Origin: Polytrichum commune
Taxonomy: Eukaryota; Streptophyta; Polytrichopsida; Polytrichales; Polytrichaceae
Assembly: GCA_950295325.1 (NCBI GenBank)
Contig: OX485803.1
Location: 57,305,554 to 57,369,553 of the forward strand
Length of the DNA: 64,000 bases
Reading direction: 5' to 3'
Each line of letters starts with the position of its first letter. Within the stretch, counting starts at the first letter, position 1. The notes under the pieces were generated by a model. It was not told where the DNA came from. It ran no database searches and worked only from the letters and a program-made list of their open reading frames with translations. Shown in pieces: positions 45,531-59,394 of this stretch. The position numbers and the translations under genes were made by a program.

Positions 45531-48312
45531 AGGATGATGGAGGATTTGGTGAGAAAATGAAGGAGTCCTTTGAAAGGCCTCCCACAAACCTTGAAGAGAA
45601 TTCGGGGACTATACTACCGAATGCTCCCAAAAACTTGGAAAGTGGTGATGATTCCAACTTAAAATATTTGAGTTCATGGACTTTATGAATCAAGAACTCA
45701 AGGGTGGCAAGGGAAAAAAAGACCGACAAGATAAAATGGTCAAGTTCCTCATGATGCAAGGTGTTAGGTTTACTTCTTCAAGAAAAAAGTTGGCCAAAGT
45801 AAACATACCAAGTACCTTTTCAGGGCTTGGCAAGGCTAGGCAAGAAAAATGAATAGAATTTAGGTTGAAAATGGATAACTACTATGATATTCAAAAGGCC
45901 CAAGAAGGATGATAAGATCGCCATCACAGTTACATTTTGAAAGACCATGCGCTTGAGTGGTGGACTAGCAAGAATACACAAGAGCCCGAGATGGTGGCAA
46001 TCTTGACTTGGGTTGGCTTCAAGTAGTTGTTTGTTAAGAGGTTCACGTCGGAGTACCAAGAATAGCGTGAGGGAATGAACTTGGTGCAAATGAGACATAC
46101 ATGGTTTCTTAAAGCATATGTGCGCGATCTTGACATCCAAATAAATGCTATATCTAACATGAATGAGTTTGTTAAGGATTGCATTTTCTTAGGTGGGTTA
46201 TAAAAGTAGGTGGTTGACATATTATTCAAGTTTCCAAACCTTCTTGCAGACGTGGCGGGGATCATCAAGAATTCCGAGAACATTGAAGCCAATTACTCAA
46301 AAAAAAATTTGGGAGGGTCCTCACAACGAAGTGGCTCGAGCCGAAATATGTCTTGAGGCAAAGAGTGCAAGAAGTTTGGGTCATTATATCAACACAAAAG
46401 ACAAGCCGAAGGTACAACTCCCAACAAGGGTAGCACCCAAGGAATAAAACCCTCCAATGTTAGAAACAAAGAAAGTAGCTTTGTGGTACCAAGGCAAAAC
46501 ATATTTATGCCGTGGACGGAATGTTAGAAAATGACCTTGTGGTATCAAGGCAAATCATGTTTGATCCGCGGACCGAATATTAGAAGGTGGCCTTGTAGTA
46601 CCAAGGCAAATCATGTTGTTGCCATGGACCGAATGTTAGATGGTAGCTTTGTGGTCAAGGCTAGTAGCCTTAAGCCAAGGCCAAGTCTTTTGTACCTAGA
46701 TGCTCAAATGAAAGGAAGAAATATCTCATGTTTCGACAATAAAGGGACAACGCACTCCTTTATGAGCTCGAAGTTCACAAGGGAGTTAGGATTTACCAAC
46801 ACGTAGAGCGGGCAAACCCATCAATGTGCAGTTCATAAAGGGCGATCCGTATGGGACAAAGAAGGTAGCGTTGCACTTTACCTTATAATTTGGAGCATTG
46901 GAAATTTTTGGAGATTTCACACTATGTGAAATGGATGAGGTGACCTCATTTTGGAGGACACCTTCTTTGAAACTCACACGGTAAATGTGAGATGCAAGCC
47001 GGTGCACTTGTGATGTGCCATGATGGCAAAGAATTGAATTTGAAATTGACAAGGACTCCTATGGTAGGAGGAGCCAAGTTCAATTTGGTCTTAATTGACC
47101 AAATGGAGAATGAACAAATAGTGGTCGTGGTTCGATTGGAGCAACTCCAAAGAACTCATGGGGAGGTTGGGAAAGATGGGTTTCCTCCAAACCACATTCA
47201 GGTGTTGGCGAGGTACAAGAATGTACTTACCAATAGATTGCTGCCAAGGAGTGGAAAACAACTTACTCAATGAGAGGTTGAGTTCTTGAGCTATATGGTG
47301 ACAAACGGAGTTGGTGGACATACATGAAGAAAGTCAAGGTAATTCAAGAATGGAAATGGCCTTCAACCCAAGAAAAAACTTAGGTCATTTCTAGGCCTAG
47401 CCAACTACAACCGCCTCTTCATTCAAGATTTTTCTAAGGTTGCTAGGACCTTGTCCGACTTGTTGAAAAAATGGCCATCCCAAAAGTGGGATGAAGATTG
47501 TCACCAAGCCTTTGGGGAGCTCAAAAAAAAATTGTACTTGCCACCGGTGTTCAAGTTCCCAGAGTTTGATAAGATATTTGAGGTGCATATGGAGGCGAGT
47601 GACTTTGTCATTGGCAGGTGTTGATGCAAGATGGACGGCCATTGCATATGAGAGCAAGAAGCTCGATGGTTGTCAAAGGAGATAGCCAATTCATGAGAAA
47701 GAACTCTTTGGTGTGGTGCATTGTTTGGAGACATGGCAACACTATTTGGGGTTACACAAGACCAAGGTTTACACAAACAATGTGTCTTTGAAGTATTTTG
47801 AGACACAAGTGCAAGTGAGCGCCAGGCCATTGCGGTGGCACGATATCTTGGCACTTATGAAGATGCATTTGATCCACAAACCGGGTTGTGGGAATGTGGT
47901 GCCGGATGCGCTAAGTAGACGGGAAGAGTTCCAAGCAATGAGTTTACAAGTGAAGGAAACTTGTGATGCAAGATAAGGGAGGGGTACATTAACTACCCCG
48001 AAGCATAAAGGCTTTTAGGTGAACTTCGCAAGGGCATGGCGCTCTAAGAGGTCAAGTTGGTGGACGGATTGCTCAAGTATAAGCAAAGTCGGGTGTATGT
48101 GCCATAAGGCAAGTTGAGGCTATAAGTTTAAAAGGACGAATATGATAGTCTTTTTGCCGGCCATAGAGGAGGGAAACACACACACACACACAAAATAGAG
48201 TGGTGTCAAGAAGGTATTATTGGCTGTGCATGAAAGAGGATATAGCCCACTTTGTGAAGGCTTGGGTGTAGTGCCAAGTGAACCGAGCCTCTTACCAAAA
48301 GCAAGCTGGCCT
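45531..48312 (+). mobile_element. Decayed relative of the intact Ty3 element
   Basis: Aligns collinearly with 5308-8655 of the intact element, from the Gag N-terminus to the integrase zinc finger, with many stops and frameshifts. About 600 bp corresponding to roughly 6985-7585, including the reverse transcriptase YIDD core, is missing (junction near 47260-47285). The zinc-knuckle region is lost and replaced by a ~57-bp unit repeated three times (about 46467-46640). RNase H and integrase starts are recognisable ([15 protein letters not shown]). No LTRs flank it. A CA microsatellite sits in the integrase part (48177-48193). Confidence 0.92.
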
Positions 48313-51019
48313 CAAATACATCTTTCAAATCTCACATTTCACAACTAGCACAAACATGTTTTGCACAAGTTTTCTCAAATATAGCTAGAGAACAATATAT
48401 GTTGTGAAGATGAGAAATGATGAATTTATAGAATACCGCCAATGAAGAATTTTGAAACAACAGCCATCAAGTATCACATTTGATGAAGATAAAGTCAACA
48501 TACTTCAAAACCTATGAGGTAGCAACGATCAAGGTTTCAAAACAAGGTTGCAAGATCTTTGAATGAGCAAACCTTTGTGTTACAATAGAATGCTTGAGGA
48601 AAAAATTGAGAGGCCTATGCAAGAAGACGAAACCTCACAAATTCTATGCGGCAACCTCAATGACGACTTCAAAATGATGTTGGTAGGAGAAAACCTCACA
48701 ATCCCCTTTGAGGCCGCAAAAATTATGGCTTCAAAACAAGTTAGCAGAAGGAAATATCTTCACTACAAGTGCTAATGTTAAGCTCCAACATTGCAATGTG
48801 ATGCAACATCTACCACAAATCAACTAAATCAACTAGAACACAAAAACAATGTGTTGCATCGTCTATATCGTTATGTTTTAGAATATCGTTGGGTACATGC
48901 ATGTATGATGGCATGGTGTTTGTGTTCAAACATATTATACCAAAGTGCAACCTTGCTTGGGACATGCTCTTGTCCCAAAACATGATTTTGTTCTTGTTCC
49001 AAGGGTCTAATGTGTTGCAATTCCAAAATTTGGATCCCAAGACACGGGACGCATCACACGGAACACGGACATGAGCACGGTTAAAGTGGGTAACAAGTTA
49101 ACCTCCCATGACCCGAGCTAGAGGTGTTAGAACACATTGTTGTCATTCCGTATTTTTTTGTCAACCCCGCCACCTGCCACAACTAGCAGCAACATGTTTA
49201 CCCTTCACCTTTTACAAACCTTAGCTCATATAATGTGAGGGTATGTGACCTACAAGGATTTTTTTCCAAGTTTTTCTTTTTGCAGGTAGGGGGAAAATTA
49301 GCTAGAGTCTTTCAAGTAACACTTAGATGTATTCTCTTGGTTATGCCATGTGATCTCCAGCTTTTTTCACATATTACCAAGAAGAATGAGTCATGTACAA
49401 ATTTGAGATGTCGTAAAGAATGTGTACTTTAAAATGTCCAATTTCCTTGGCCCACAAATATGTAAGATATGTCAACCTTATGTGGTCAATCTTTTCAATT
49501 GGACACCCATATTTGACTGTTACATAGCAACGCTTAAGGTTAAGAATGGATATCAAAAAGCCCCATGTCACAATGAGATTGGGTTATGTGCCCAACATGT
49601 AGACTTCATGCTAGGTTTGATGACTTAACAAAATTTTGGAGGACCTATATATGTGATAAGAAAAACAAACCTTCACAAAATTAACCTCTTTCGTACAACT
49701 TTTGCATCTCAAATTCAATTCTATAACATGGAACGACAGACCTTTGTGATTTGCAATTCCAAATTTTAGTCAACGACCAAAATTGTACGCCAAGTTGGAC
49801 TTGTCCACAACAGGGCCATATAACTTATTGGGGGTATTGACATAGAGATGTCTTTGTTTTACATGACCACGCTAAACTCAATTTCCATGATCCATGCTAC
49901 AGCCTTCAGATGAGTGTCAAAGGCCCTCACAATTTCATGGCCATGGTCCTTGGTCATAGTGTAAAGTGGTGCTCAGTTTGCAAGACCCAAAATAGAAACA
50001 CAAGATCAGGAGCTGAAAGTTGGTCACCCAGGTCATCCAGTTACTTCCATCAATCACGTACAAAAATGATACAAATGGGGTTTAGTGTGATATACTACAA
50101 ATCTCCAATGCTTACTAATACAAATTCCAGTCAAGGTGAGCTAATTCTCTACACCATTTCCACCACTGAGGTGTGCAGCTTACTGCCATTTTCAAGGTAA
50201 ATAGCAACCAAATAGCGCTGAAACTCTGGTTCAAAGTGTTTACAGCATTTAATAGAATGATAGATTTTACTACGTATACTGTATGTACTGTGTTCCAATT
50301 CGTCTTGCAAAAATATCTCCTCAACTATATTGTTCCATCAGTCCACTGGTACCTCCACCATCATCCCCAGCTCAGCCTTTCCGAGAACCTGAAAACAACA
50401 CATCCGTCATAACCAAGCTTTTGCAATTTAAAACTACCACCTGCACTTTGGAGCCAGAATCTGCTCAAGAATGAAGGCACAAATTTCAACCACTGTCAAA
50501 TGTAAATATTTAAATAGATTGTTGATATTGATAACTTTTAAAGGCATGGCGACACAAATATGCCTCTACGCTCAAGAGTCAAAATAATGCTCAATATGAT
50601 ATCATCAGGTACATACTATTAAGATAGTACTCTAGGAGGACCAATTTCTAATACAATGACTTGAAATTGAGGAAAAAAACAACTAAAGAAAAAAATGAAT
50701 TGAGATTGACAACCAAGAAACCACCAACTGTTGATATTAAAATACATTCATGACCACAGTTGTAAAAATAAATGTTTGTCTAACAAAACTCCTAACCATG
50801 ATTCGTACAGAAACTTGGTAACCGACCAACACTGCTACAAACCACCAACTACACGTTTTTTTGAGAGTCAGAATCTGCAAGGATGAAGGCAACAATGTCA
50901 ACCACTGTTGTCTGCATGAGTTTTGACAGTCATGAAGTGTCACTTAGACATGAACAGAAGGCTATAAATTGCTTAGTAAGGAATATGTGTGTTATTTTCA
51001 TCACCCTTAGAATGGAATG
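48313..51019. other. Intergenic, nothing firmly recognised
   Basis: An ORF at 48563-48775 (DDFKMMLVGENLTIPFEAAK) is faintly reminiscent of Copia-type gag helices but too short to assign. No other supported feature. Confidence 0.3.
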
Positions 51020-53671
51020 GATTTTCACCTTCCCAAAGTCTTCAAGAGGAGTTCCGAGGCCTTCGTGTACCCTGCTTGCTCCAGAGCTTGATTCAAGACT
51101 GGCTGCCAAGTAATCACTCCAACACATCATCACTCGTCAACAATCCACACTGTAAGAATCCCTAAACAAGAATGTGCAGGGAGATAACAAGAAAATACAC
51201 ATACAACATGCCACCAATTTGATAGATTTAGTGCCACTTTACAGTATGGCCCAGGGCCGTGAACATGAAATTGTGTGCGCCCTTGAAAGTCATCCAAAGG
51301 CTGTACCATAGAAAATTGAGAATGAACTGTGTGATCACGGGCTTTCAAGTGTAGTGTTTATGACATACGTGACCAGGCTCTCAATCAAATGCTATTTCAT
51401 TGTCATCCTCCTAAGTGGGTCCTTCTACAGAATAAGTTATAATGAATCAAGTGTCGTGGTCTCCCTGTTTTGTGTCTCTTTGCAACAATTCGGTAGGACT
51501 CCATTCCATGCCATGTAGGACTCCTTTCCATGCCAGTAGGACTCCATGTAGGTTTGTTCATCCATTCAAACTTCTTTGGTGCCTTAGGCCCTCAAGCTCT
51601 GGTGTAAAGTGCCATTTACTATACGTATGCATTTGACACAGCAAGAAAAATTTATGGCATGCCAGAAGGACTCACTTGGCACTGCTCGTCAGTTAGAAAA
51701 GTTCCTGAGAAATCTCGCAACACTTGCAATAAGTCGCTGCTTCTTTCCTTGCCATTTCCATCCGCATCGTACGCCCTGAAAATAACTCGTAGAGGAGTTG
51801 TGGGTTGAAGGAAAACCCAGGAAACTCTGCAAGATTGAAAGAACGGTATAGTGACGCAGTATGACTTTCAATGTCACCGTTGGGGGACATCACCTGTCGG
51901 TGAACCTGAGCCATGAGTGGTGGAGTGCACGTTGAGAGCACATATCCACTCTATCACGCCGTCCTAGCTCAGTTGGTAGAGCGCAAGGCTCTTAACCTTG
52001 TGGTCCAGGGTTCGAGCCCCTGGGGTGGCGCCATGAATGTCATCAAAAACAAACTTTTTACCTATCTAGAAATATTAATGCAGTAAAAAAGTACTGGGAC
52101 AGACATTTTATGTTGTAATCTTCAGGATGTGATTTTGTCAAATTCGTCAAATTATGTGGATACTGGGTCTTGTCTACGAGCATCCCTGCATGTTCTCTGA
52201 CCGTCTATATCTCTAACAACTAAAGAGGTGAATTTTAACAAAGTAGGCATCCATTCTTCGTCATAGGACATTCTTCGTCATTCAAACACTCGATTAAGAA
52301 TTAAGGTGTTAATAAAACAATAGTTTAGTTGTATGAAGCAACTACGAAATTTCTTGGTAATACATCTTCCCTGCATGACGTTCTTGCAAATAGTTTTAAC
52401 ACTGATAACCACAGTCTACTTCTTGTTCAAACTATTGAAGTGGACATACATTACTCGACACATCTTGAAAGAAACCCTTCATGCTCTGGGAATGACCTGG
52501 TACTCAGTTCTTTCAGAGTGCGTATTCTTGTGGATCAAACTGATCAAGTTGAAAGACATCCAGAATTTAGATGTTGGAACACTCAGAAACGCCACTACTC
52601 AATTGGGATGATGGCAACATCCACTGCTATCCTTGAAGGGAAGAAAAGACTAAACCTCAACCCACATATAGACTAAGCAAATCTTTGCTGAAGCCTTGGC
52701 ACCCATTGACCCAATCCGCAAATTCAGACCTGTGCTTCGTTACCAATGCCTTTCACCTTCAGTGGCAAAGAATTACCGTTGCCTAGGGTCAAGCTACAAA
52801 ATATATAATGGTAATCCTCCCATTAAACGCCAACCTCCCAAGGAAATCATAGTTTCCAAACCTGTACAGCTAAAATTGGATTTCGAATTCTCCATTGTTG
52901 AGACACTTCCCAACTGCTCTGAAAGGTCATCCAACTGGAACCAAAAAAGATCAGGGGGACTTTAATTATTAACTCTGCTGATATTGGTCCCGGATATGAT
53001 TGACTAGCAGTTTTGCCCATCAAGTAACTGAGATCCATGTATGTACAATCACCACGTTGAGTCCCTGAATCTTGGTACCCATAACCACTCTTGTTCACCA
53101 GAGAGCGACCTATAACACGCCACGTTGTATGCATTTCATTCTTTAAAGAGCCTGTTTCATTTTACACTGCGACTCATTTTACAATGCGATTCACCCATTC
53201 CCATTGCCATGCGAGAAAGCCTCCAGAACCACCGCCATGACCTTAATCATTACAAGGTTTCTTGGAACTTTGTTCCACACTTGCACTTGATAACTCTCTC
53301 ATGCCACAGGGGATACATTCTAGAGAGAACACTCTCAATTAAGCCTGTCTTCGAATTCCGCCCGTGAACTAAAGGCAGAGAGAAGGGCAATGAACTCATT
53401 GAATTTTTAACCTTCCAGCATCTTCAGTAACCTCTGCAACATAACATAACATGACATGACATGCCTCACAAATCATTAGGTCTTGAAGGTTAAAGAAATA
53501 CCAAAGTATGGGAAACATCACCAATAGGTCATATCATATGCACACCTGGCAAAGCGATTCACTGCAAATTCGGGGACTCCCATAAACTCGTCCGCAGATA
53601 TGTATCCTTTGCCAGTGCGATCCAGCTGACAGAACCGCTCATACAGAGAGCAATTATTTCTCGTTGCGAAT
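51020..53671 (-). pseudogene. Calcineurin-B-like EF-hand gene, degenerate
   Basis: Exon-like pieces in order on the minus strand: 53671-53546 (LDRTGKGYISADEF, VPEFAVN); 53433-53339 (RLLKMLEG, FNEFIALLSAFSSRAEFEDR); 51785-51676 (IFRAYDADGNGKE, LLQVLRDFSGTFLTDEQ, donor GTGAGT); about 51100-51020 (LNQALEQAGYTK, PLEDFGKV). Order and wording match the plant calcineurin-subunit-B-like EF-hand protein family (Arabidopsis At3g18430 type, by memory). Introns are kept, so it is not a processed copy. Breaks: a 2-nt frameshift before LDRTGKGYIS, an in-frame TAA in exon 53433-53339, and a frameshift in the last exon. The first exon with the N-terminus was not found. EF-hand loop DADGNGKERSSD lacks the usual hydrophobic residue at position 8. 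Confidence 0.7.
51958..52030 (+). tRNA. tRNA-Lys(CTT)
   Basis: Full cloverleaf: acceptor GCCGTCC with GGGTGGC (two wobble pairs), D arm GCTC/GAGC, anticodon stem CAAGG/CCTTG with loop CTCTTAA (anticodon CTT), T arm CAGGG TTCGAGC CCCTG, discriminator G. Internal promoter boxes A (TAGCTCAGTTGGTAGAG) and B (GGTTCGAGCCC) are intact. A run of T residues (near 52050) can end Pol III transcription. It lies inside an intron of the EF-hand pseudogene, on the opposite strand. CCA follows by chance. Confidence 0.96.
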
Positions 53672-53679
53672 CTGAGGAA

Positions 53680-56310
53680 GCCACCAGCAGGAAGGAGTCA
53701 GATTTCGTCTTCCTGATGAACAAAACATAAAAGAAGAGGAAGACCTAAACAAGACAAAACAAAGGAAACGGAGACAAAGGTCTAGTATCAGTCTCACAGA
53801 GGTTGTTGCAATTGTTCTGGAGATCCTCCAAGTCATATTAGGTGAGGAGGAAGGACGAATTCCCCATTGCTGCCACACCGCCACTTTCAATTCCTTAGTA
53901 GCAAAAAGCTAAACCTAATTTTTTTTTGTTCATGGCGAACACCCCATCAACACTTCATACCTAGTAACTTTTGACTAATGTTTCATAAAAAAGAATTGTG
54001 AAATTAGTGTCTAGAGATTTATGTCTCTTCTAAGTATATCACTGCAAGGTCATACCAGTACTCATTCAATCCCTTAGTAGCTGCTAAACCTAAAAAAGCT
54101 TGAATACAGGAGGCACTCCATCAACAACTCATACCTAGGAACTCAGGAATGCTTCAAAGGAAAGAATTCTGACTTGAATTTCAGGCAGGTTCGTAAATCT
54201 TCTAAGAATACCAGTGTACAGTCTTCTTCAGCAGACAAGTACATGGAAGTCAAAGCATCAAGCCCGCATCAAGGCTAAGATTTTTGAGAAACTTTGAAGT
54301 TTCAGAGGAATTTTTAAACATTTGTGCATCGTAATTCGAGAAATTTGGTTCTTGGGGTTTGGTTTTCCAGCTCCCAAGAACCTAACTGCCCGAAGCTTGA
54401 GGTTGGAAGGAAGGTGGGCGAGGTAGGAAGAGATCCACCTCCTCGGCTGATGCTTCAAAATTTTGCCACCTGCCCTAATGACGTTGCCCGGCCTACCCTT
54501 GCCCAACATCAAGAAATTTGGCCCTGTTGTTAGTGTAGAGGCTCAACTATACAAGTGCAAAACACAACACACTAATTCACTGTATTTAATGCTATATGGT
54601 TTTATGTGACATTGTGGTAACATTTCTGATGCCACTTTTACTGTATGAGTAAATTTACAGGTATTATTATTCCAACTTACATTTCAGTAATGAAACACTT
54701 AAAGAGTTTGTTATAATATTCTGTATCTTAACATTTTAAGAAAAGCATATTGTCATGGAAGGTTGAAAATTGCATGAAAAATCACTTAATAAGTGACAAT
54801 AATTGCAATGTTGGAAGTCTAGAATGCCCAAAAAAAATTACAAGGAATAAAAAATAATGTTAGGTTTACATTTAGTGTTGGTGTCATTACACAAGCAGTG
54901 TACAATTAGTATTGAGCAAGATAAATGGAATTGGTGACACTAAATATAATATTTAATTGAAATTTTACTCTTGACATTGAAATCATCCTTCAGACATAAA
55001 AGAAGAAGACATATATATATATACACACACACACTCTAAACTCCATAATATCATGCTTGTAGCAAACCAAAGCGCATGTGATTTTAAGGAGTTCTACAGT
55101 GTTAACATGGATGCGTGATAAAAGAGAATTAGTGTAGCATGTGACCTTATGGAATAACACAAAGTCGACATTGCAATAATGACAATAATTACAATGATGA
55201 CAACATGATGCGTGTGAGCGTGTGGTTTGAATACTTAGGTGTTTATTTTAATGTCGAAACCCGTGATATATGGGAGGAAAACATGATAACCAAGAGTGTG
55301 ATTTAAACTGAGAACATCCGTTCCCTAGGGTTTTGATAGATAAGAAAAGGATTGATATTAAGGAGGTTGATATTACGGAGTGTATGTATATTTTTGTGTT
55401 GTGTTGGGGGGGGGGTCCCTTTGATTATCACAATGACCTTTACTTATTAGCAAAGGTGCAAACTACAAAAGGGGAGAGAACCCAACTTAGTATAATGTGT
55501 ATTGACTTGGAATTGCAAAGATATTTGATTTTATTATGCATTGCTATTTGTTTTAGCAAAGAGGACAATAATATAGAAATCCCATGGACAACCTACTTTA
55601 GACCAATTAGGACTTGCCCATTGCTAGCTAGTCCTTCAAGGGTCGAGGGTTTGAGCCCAAATTGAGAAAATTTTATAATAGATAATTGTGGAGGAGCACA
55701 ATAGCATGAACGAACCCAACCTTTCTATAGACACCAAATACTAAGTTACATCATGAAAGTAAAGCAACAAATACCTTATCATTCGAATCAAATCAAGGTG
55801 ACAAAATACAATCTTATGGGATCCTTGGAAGGTTGGTCTAGTACGCAACGCTTATGTTATGTTATCCTTGTTCGATTTTGAGTTTGACCAAAAATCATTC
55901 AAACCACACAAAAATATAATTCAATTATATGAGCTTCAAATGAGAGGTAGACAAATACTGGTTTTACATTTTAATCTGTTACAATCAACAATATGTGCCG
56001 AGAAAAATGCTAATATATATGTACAATCAATGGCCCATTCTCCCACTTCAACGTGGGTGCCCCTTGATAGTTGTTCTCATTGGACCTTCAAGCGATCCTT
56101 TCCTACATAAATCCTAACATGGTTTGCAAGAACATAAGTACAGGTCTAATGAAATCAAAACCACTACAATTGCATGAGTTTCTTGCGAACACTACATGCG
56201 TATAACTACGGGGTGCATGTGAAACAGATACCCCTGCCACTGTGTAAGAACACCACTTGTAGAAAAAAAGAACATCCAAATTCAACATCCACACTGACTC
56301 CCAACCAGTC
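53680..56310. other. Intergenic, nothing recognised
   Basis: AT-rich, with a TA/CA microsatellite (55010-55033) and a G homopolymer (about 55405-55415). The upstream exon of the EF-hand pseudogene could lie here but was not found. Confidence 0.35.
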
Positions 56311-57396
56311 TCAGCCTTCAACTGTTGGCAAACACACGCCTCCTTTCATTGTCGCGTTTGCGTCCCATTCAAGTCCCCAAGACACAGGTTCATGGGTATT
56401 GATAGGAACTTGACCAACATTTGTGTCACAGCATCTCCCTACGTCACATTGTTGTGAAATTAGAGGCACAACCACCCATTTACCATCCGACTCCATAAGT
56501 TTGGAACTCCAAGCTGTATCTACCACTGCAAAAAAACAAAAACAGTTAATGCCATGTGTTAGTAGATGACCCCACCTACTAACACATTTACCACCAGGAG
56601 ATTTAAAAAATTGCCTACATGGAAAGGACTTTTCGATTATCTATATCAAGTCAGAGCATTGAACGGGGAGAACCGACCATTACTCACAGATGAACTGGTT
56701 AAGTTTGAGAAATAACCGGTTGAAGTTCAAGGCTTCGGGACAATTACAGATCGTTTTAGAGGAATCTATGGATTATATCTCAAAAAACCGGAAGATCACA
56801 ACATGTATCCGGTTGGACTTGGAAACACTAGGATTTTGACCGACTATGCCCAAAAATCTCCCCGGACACTGGGTCAAGAGTGCTAGATATGTATAAATGT
56901 AAGCCACTGTCAAGACATTCCTATTTACTAAGTACTCACAGGCATCTGGAATATCACATGGGTCCATGGTGTTGCTCCTGGTCACGTGTGCAGTTTGCAG
57001 ATTGTCTACTGAAAAAGCGGTCATTATTACTGCTGCAGGCTGATGATTCGAGAAACGGTGCAGTCGGTAGATAATTCTCCACGACCAGATGGCGAGAATC
57101 ACTGTCACATCTTCCTGGCAGAGAAAGATGCAGATTTTGCACATCGTTGCAGGAGTCATCTTTGTGGACCGTCGTCACAGTATCTGTCACAATCGCAGTT
57201 GTAAAGCACCATGAGGAGCCTCGTAACGGTTGAAAGAACTTCGCTTTATGTTGCACAAATTTCAATTGACATAATTGTACAACTCTCCTGCTAAATATTA
57301 TAGATTGCGTACTTATAAGAGTTGCAATTCACCTGAGTTGGCATTTGTGGCAGTTGAGCAGCTGGACTCCATCATTTTGTTGGCGTAATCAGCGAT
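56311..57396 (-). CDS. Unrecognised multi-exon gene (partial)
   Basis: Minus-strand exons: 57396-57333 (acceptor TTTGCAG, IADYANKMMESSCSTATNAN, donor GTGAAT); about 57240-56940 (contains LPTAPFLESSACSSNN, then VDNLQTAHVTRSNTMDPC, donor GTGAGT); 56525-56311 (acceptor TTTTTTTGCAG, SSKLMESDGKWVVVPLIS, ends at a stop). The last two join in phase. Within the middle exon the better-looking frame changes at a run of five T (near 57013), as if one base were inserted. It is therefore either a sequencing slip or a recent inactivation. More upstream exons may lie in 57800-58650, where open segments (ELQRMVEIDKISSGVGKHLL; ALGRFYYLSPINLQPPSDVF) flank splice-like sites. I do not recognise the protein. Confidence 0.4.
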
Positions 57397-58659
57397 CTGC
57401 AAATTTGATTTTGGGAGAAACAGGAAGAGTCAAGCCCTGGCAGTTCTTTGTACAGCAAGTGCCATACGGTATCTTGAAATCCGGGTGGCAACTATCAGCG
57501 TCTCTTAGACTTGGTTTAAAGCTACTAGAACATTTTAAAGCATTATTTTGGAGATGTTTTCGTGGAATAGTAAGCATTTCTTAGACTATAAATCTAAGAA
57601 ATTCTATAGGTTTTCTTAGAAGTGCAATTAGATACTCAGGGGATTTGTATATGGATACTGACCCCCACTCCAGAAATATTGCTTCTATTGAGTTCTAAAA
57701 ATGGCATTTGAATGCGTAAAGACACATTTAATGGTATCAATGGATTCCTCTCAATGACCCCTCCCTTTCCAAGCATGTTGCTATAAAACAACACTAAGCA
57801 CACAAGTTCGGCTGAGTAAGAAAAATGTCCAAGCGCCAAATACCAATGCTGAAGACATCTGAAGGTGGTTGGAGATTGATTGGAGACAGATAATAAAAGC
57901 GACCCAAAGCTCTCTCACCGCCTGGTACAAGACCTGCGCAAACAAGCCGACCAAGAATCAAAATTAGTGTAAATGTAAACCCTCCCAATTGCGATGAGCA
58001 GGTGTTTCCCCACACCAGAAGAAATCTTGTCTATTTCAACCATCCGTTGCAGCTCTTGGCAAAAAACAAAATGCATAAATGTATCAATTGTGTTTTTCCA
58101 ACCACGGGTTTAGGTTTCTGGTTGCAATTTTGGAGCGGTTGCTAGCCAAATTGATGTCTTATACAATGTTTCCCGCCGGGAGTCGCAATGGGACAGCTGA
58201 CATAGACAAGATTTCTCTAGTTCTCAAAATGTTGCAAAACTGTAACACATTTGATCACTGCAATCTGTCAGCTCACCCGTCCATGGTCCTTCTTGAACTT
58301 GTGACCATTCATTGCCATTGAAAAAAAAAAAAATCAAGCGCTGCCGTCTTCCTGCACAAATTGCACACAAAATTACCCACAAATATGAGCTTCATAGCGC
58401 CTCGCCCTCTCCCTCTCCTGCGAACATCCTAAGCACCACTCGAAAAAAGATCGCAGATGACTCCTAATCGGCGGACCGAGGACGCCTTTGCATAAAATGA
58501 GCTCAAAGCATTCACCAATCTGCACGACGAGTGTTACAACCTCTGCAAGTGCCCCGGTGCTCCCACGGCAGGGTTTTGTGTTGCGGATTCGGGAGCGCAA
58601 TGCAGGGGAAGCGAGAAGCGAAGAAGAAACGTCGAAGGTAAAGTAGTTAGAGACACAGA

Positions 58660-59283
58660 CGAGGCTAAACCAGAGCTTGAGGAGAGACAACAGAGCAGTT
58701 ATTAGTCACGTCACACTGTGCTCTGTAGCGAGGGCTCGGGGGGAGTTGGATTGTGGGGATGTGAATGCAGGGAGAATGTGAGTGCAGGGAGAACGAAGGG
58801 AGAGCGTGAGTTTTATATGGAGAGCAGTTGGGGCTGAAAGGCGTCAGGAGCAGAGGATGGAAGCAAGACGAAGCGCGTGCGACTGGTGAGGAGGATGGCT
58901 TACGGCGTCGCGGGTGAGCGGCGTGCGACTTCCAACTTCCAAGTTGCAGGGAGAGGAGGAGAGGCGGAGTGTGTAGTGTGTAGTGTGTAGTATGTACGGT
59001 GCGTATGATTCCGGTATACGTAGGAGAATCTTTCAATGATGATTGCGTCTCGTAAGATTCTTGTGCTCAGAATGTGTTGACTTTGGGTACCGCCACTGAA
59101 GTCCGATGACGAGAGGGCGATCCCCTAGAATCCTAGAGAGAGAGAGATGCCTACGGTTATGGTTTCAGCGACAATTGAATGTCGTTCTTTATTGGTGGCT
59201 CCACCCCACCTTCTCCTCCACTGCTCCAGGGTCTTTTTAGAAGGTGCATAATTACTTAAGCTTACACCAATATCATCCATTTG
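58660..59283. other. GC-richer region upstream of the unassigned gene
   Basis: Possible promoter and 5' region of the minus-strand gene. It includes a (GTGTAGTAT)-type microsatellite at 58970-58995. The LINE inserted at its far end. No exon was identified with confidence. Confidence 0.3.
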
Positions 59284-59394
59284 TTTTTTTTTTTTGTTTT
59301 TTTTTTTTTTTGAGACAGAAGGCCAAACGGCCAACGCCAAAATGGATACCACAAAAGAAAAAACAACACCCCTCACAGAGGGGAGGCGGGCCCC

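Noticed and set aside
52329-52965. Two plus-strand ORFs in the EF-hand pseudogene intron
   Set aside because: No recognisable motif and no start or splice pattern. They may be chance open frames.
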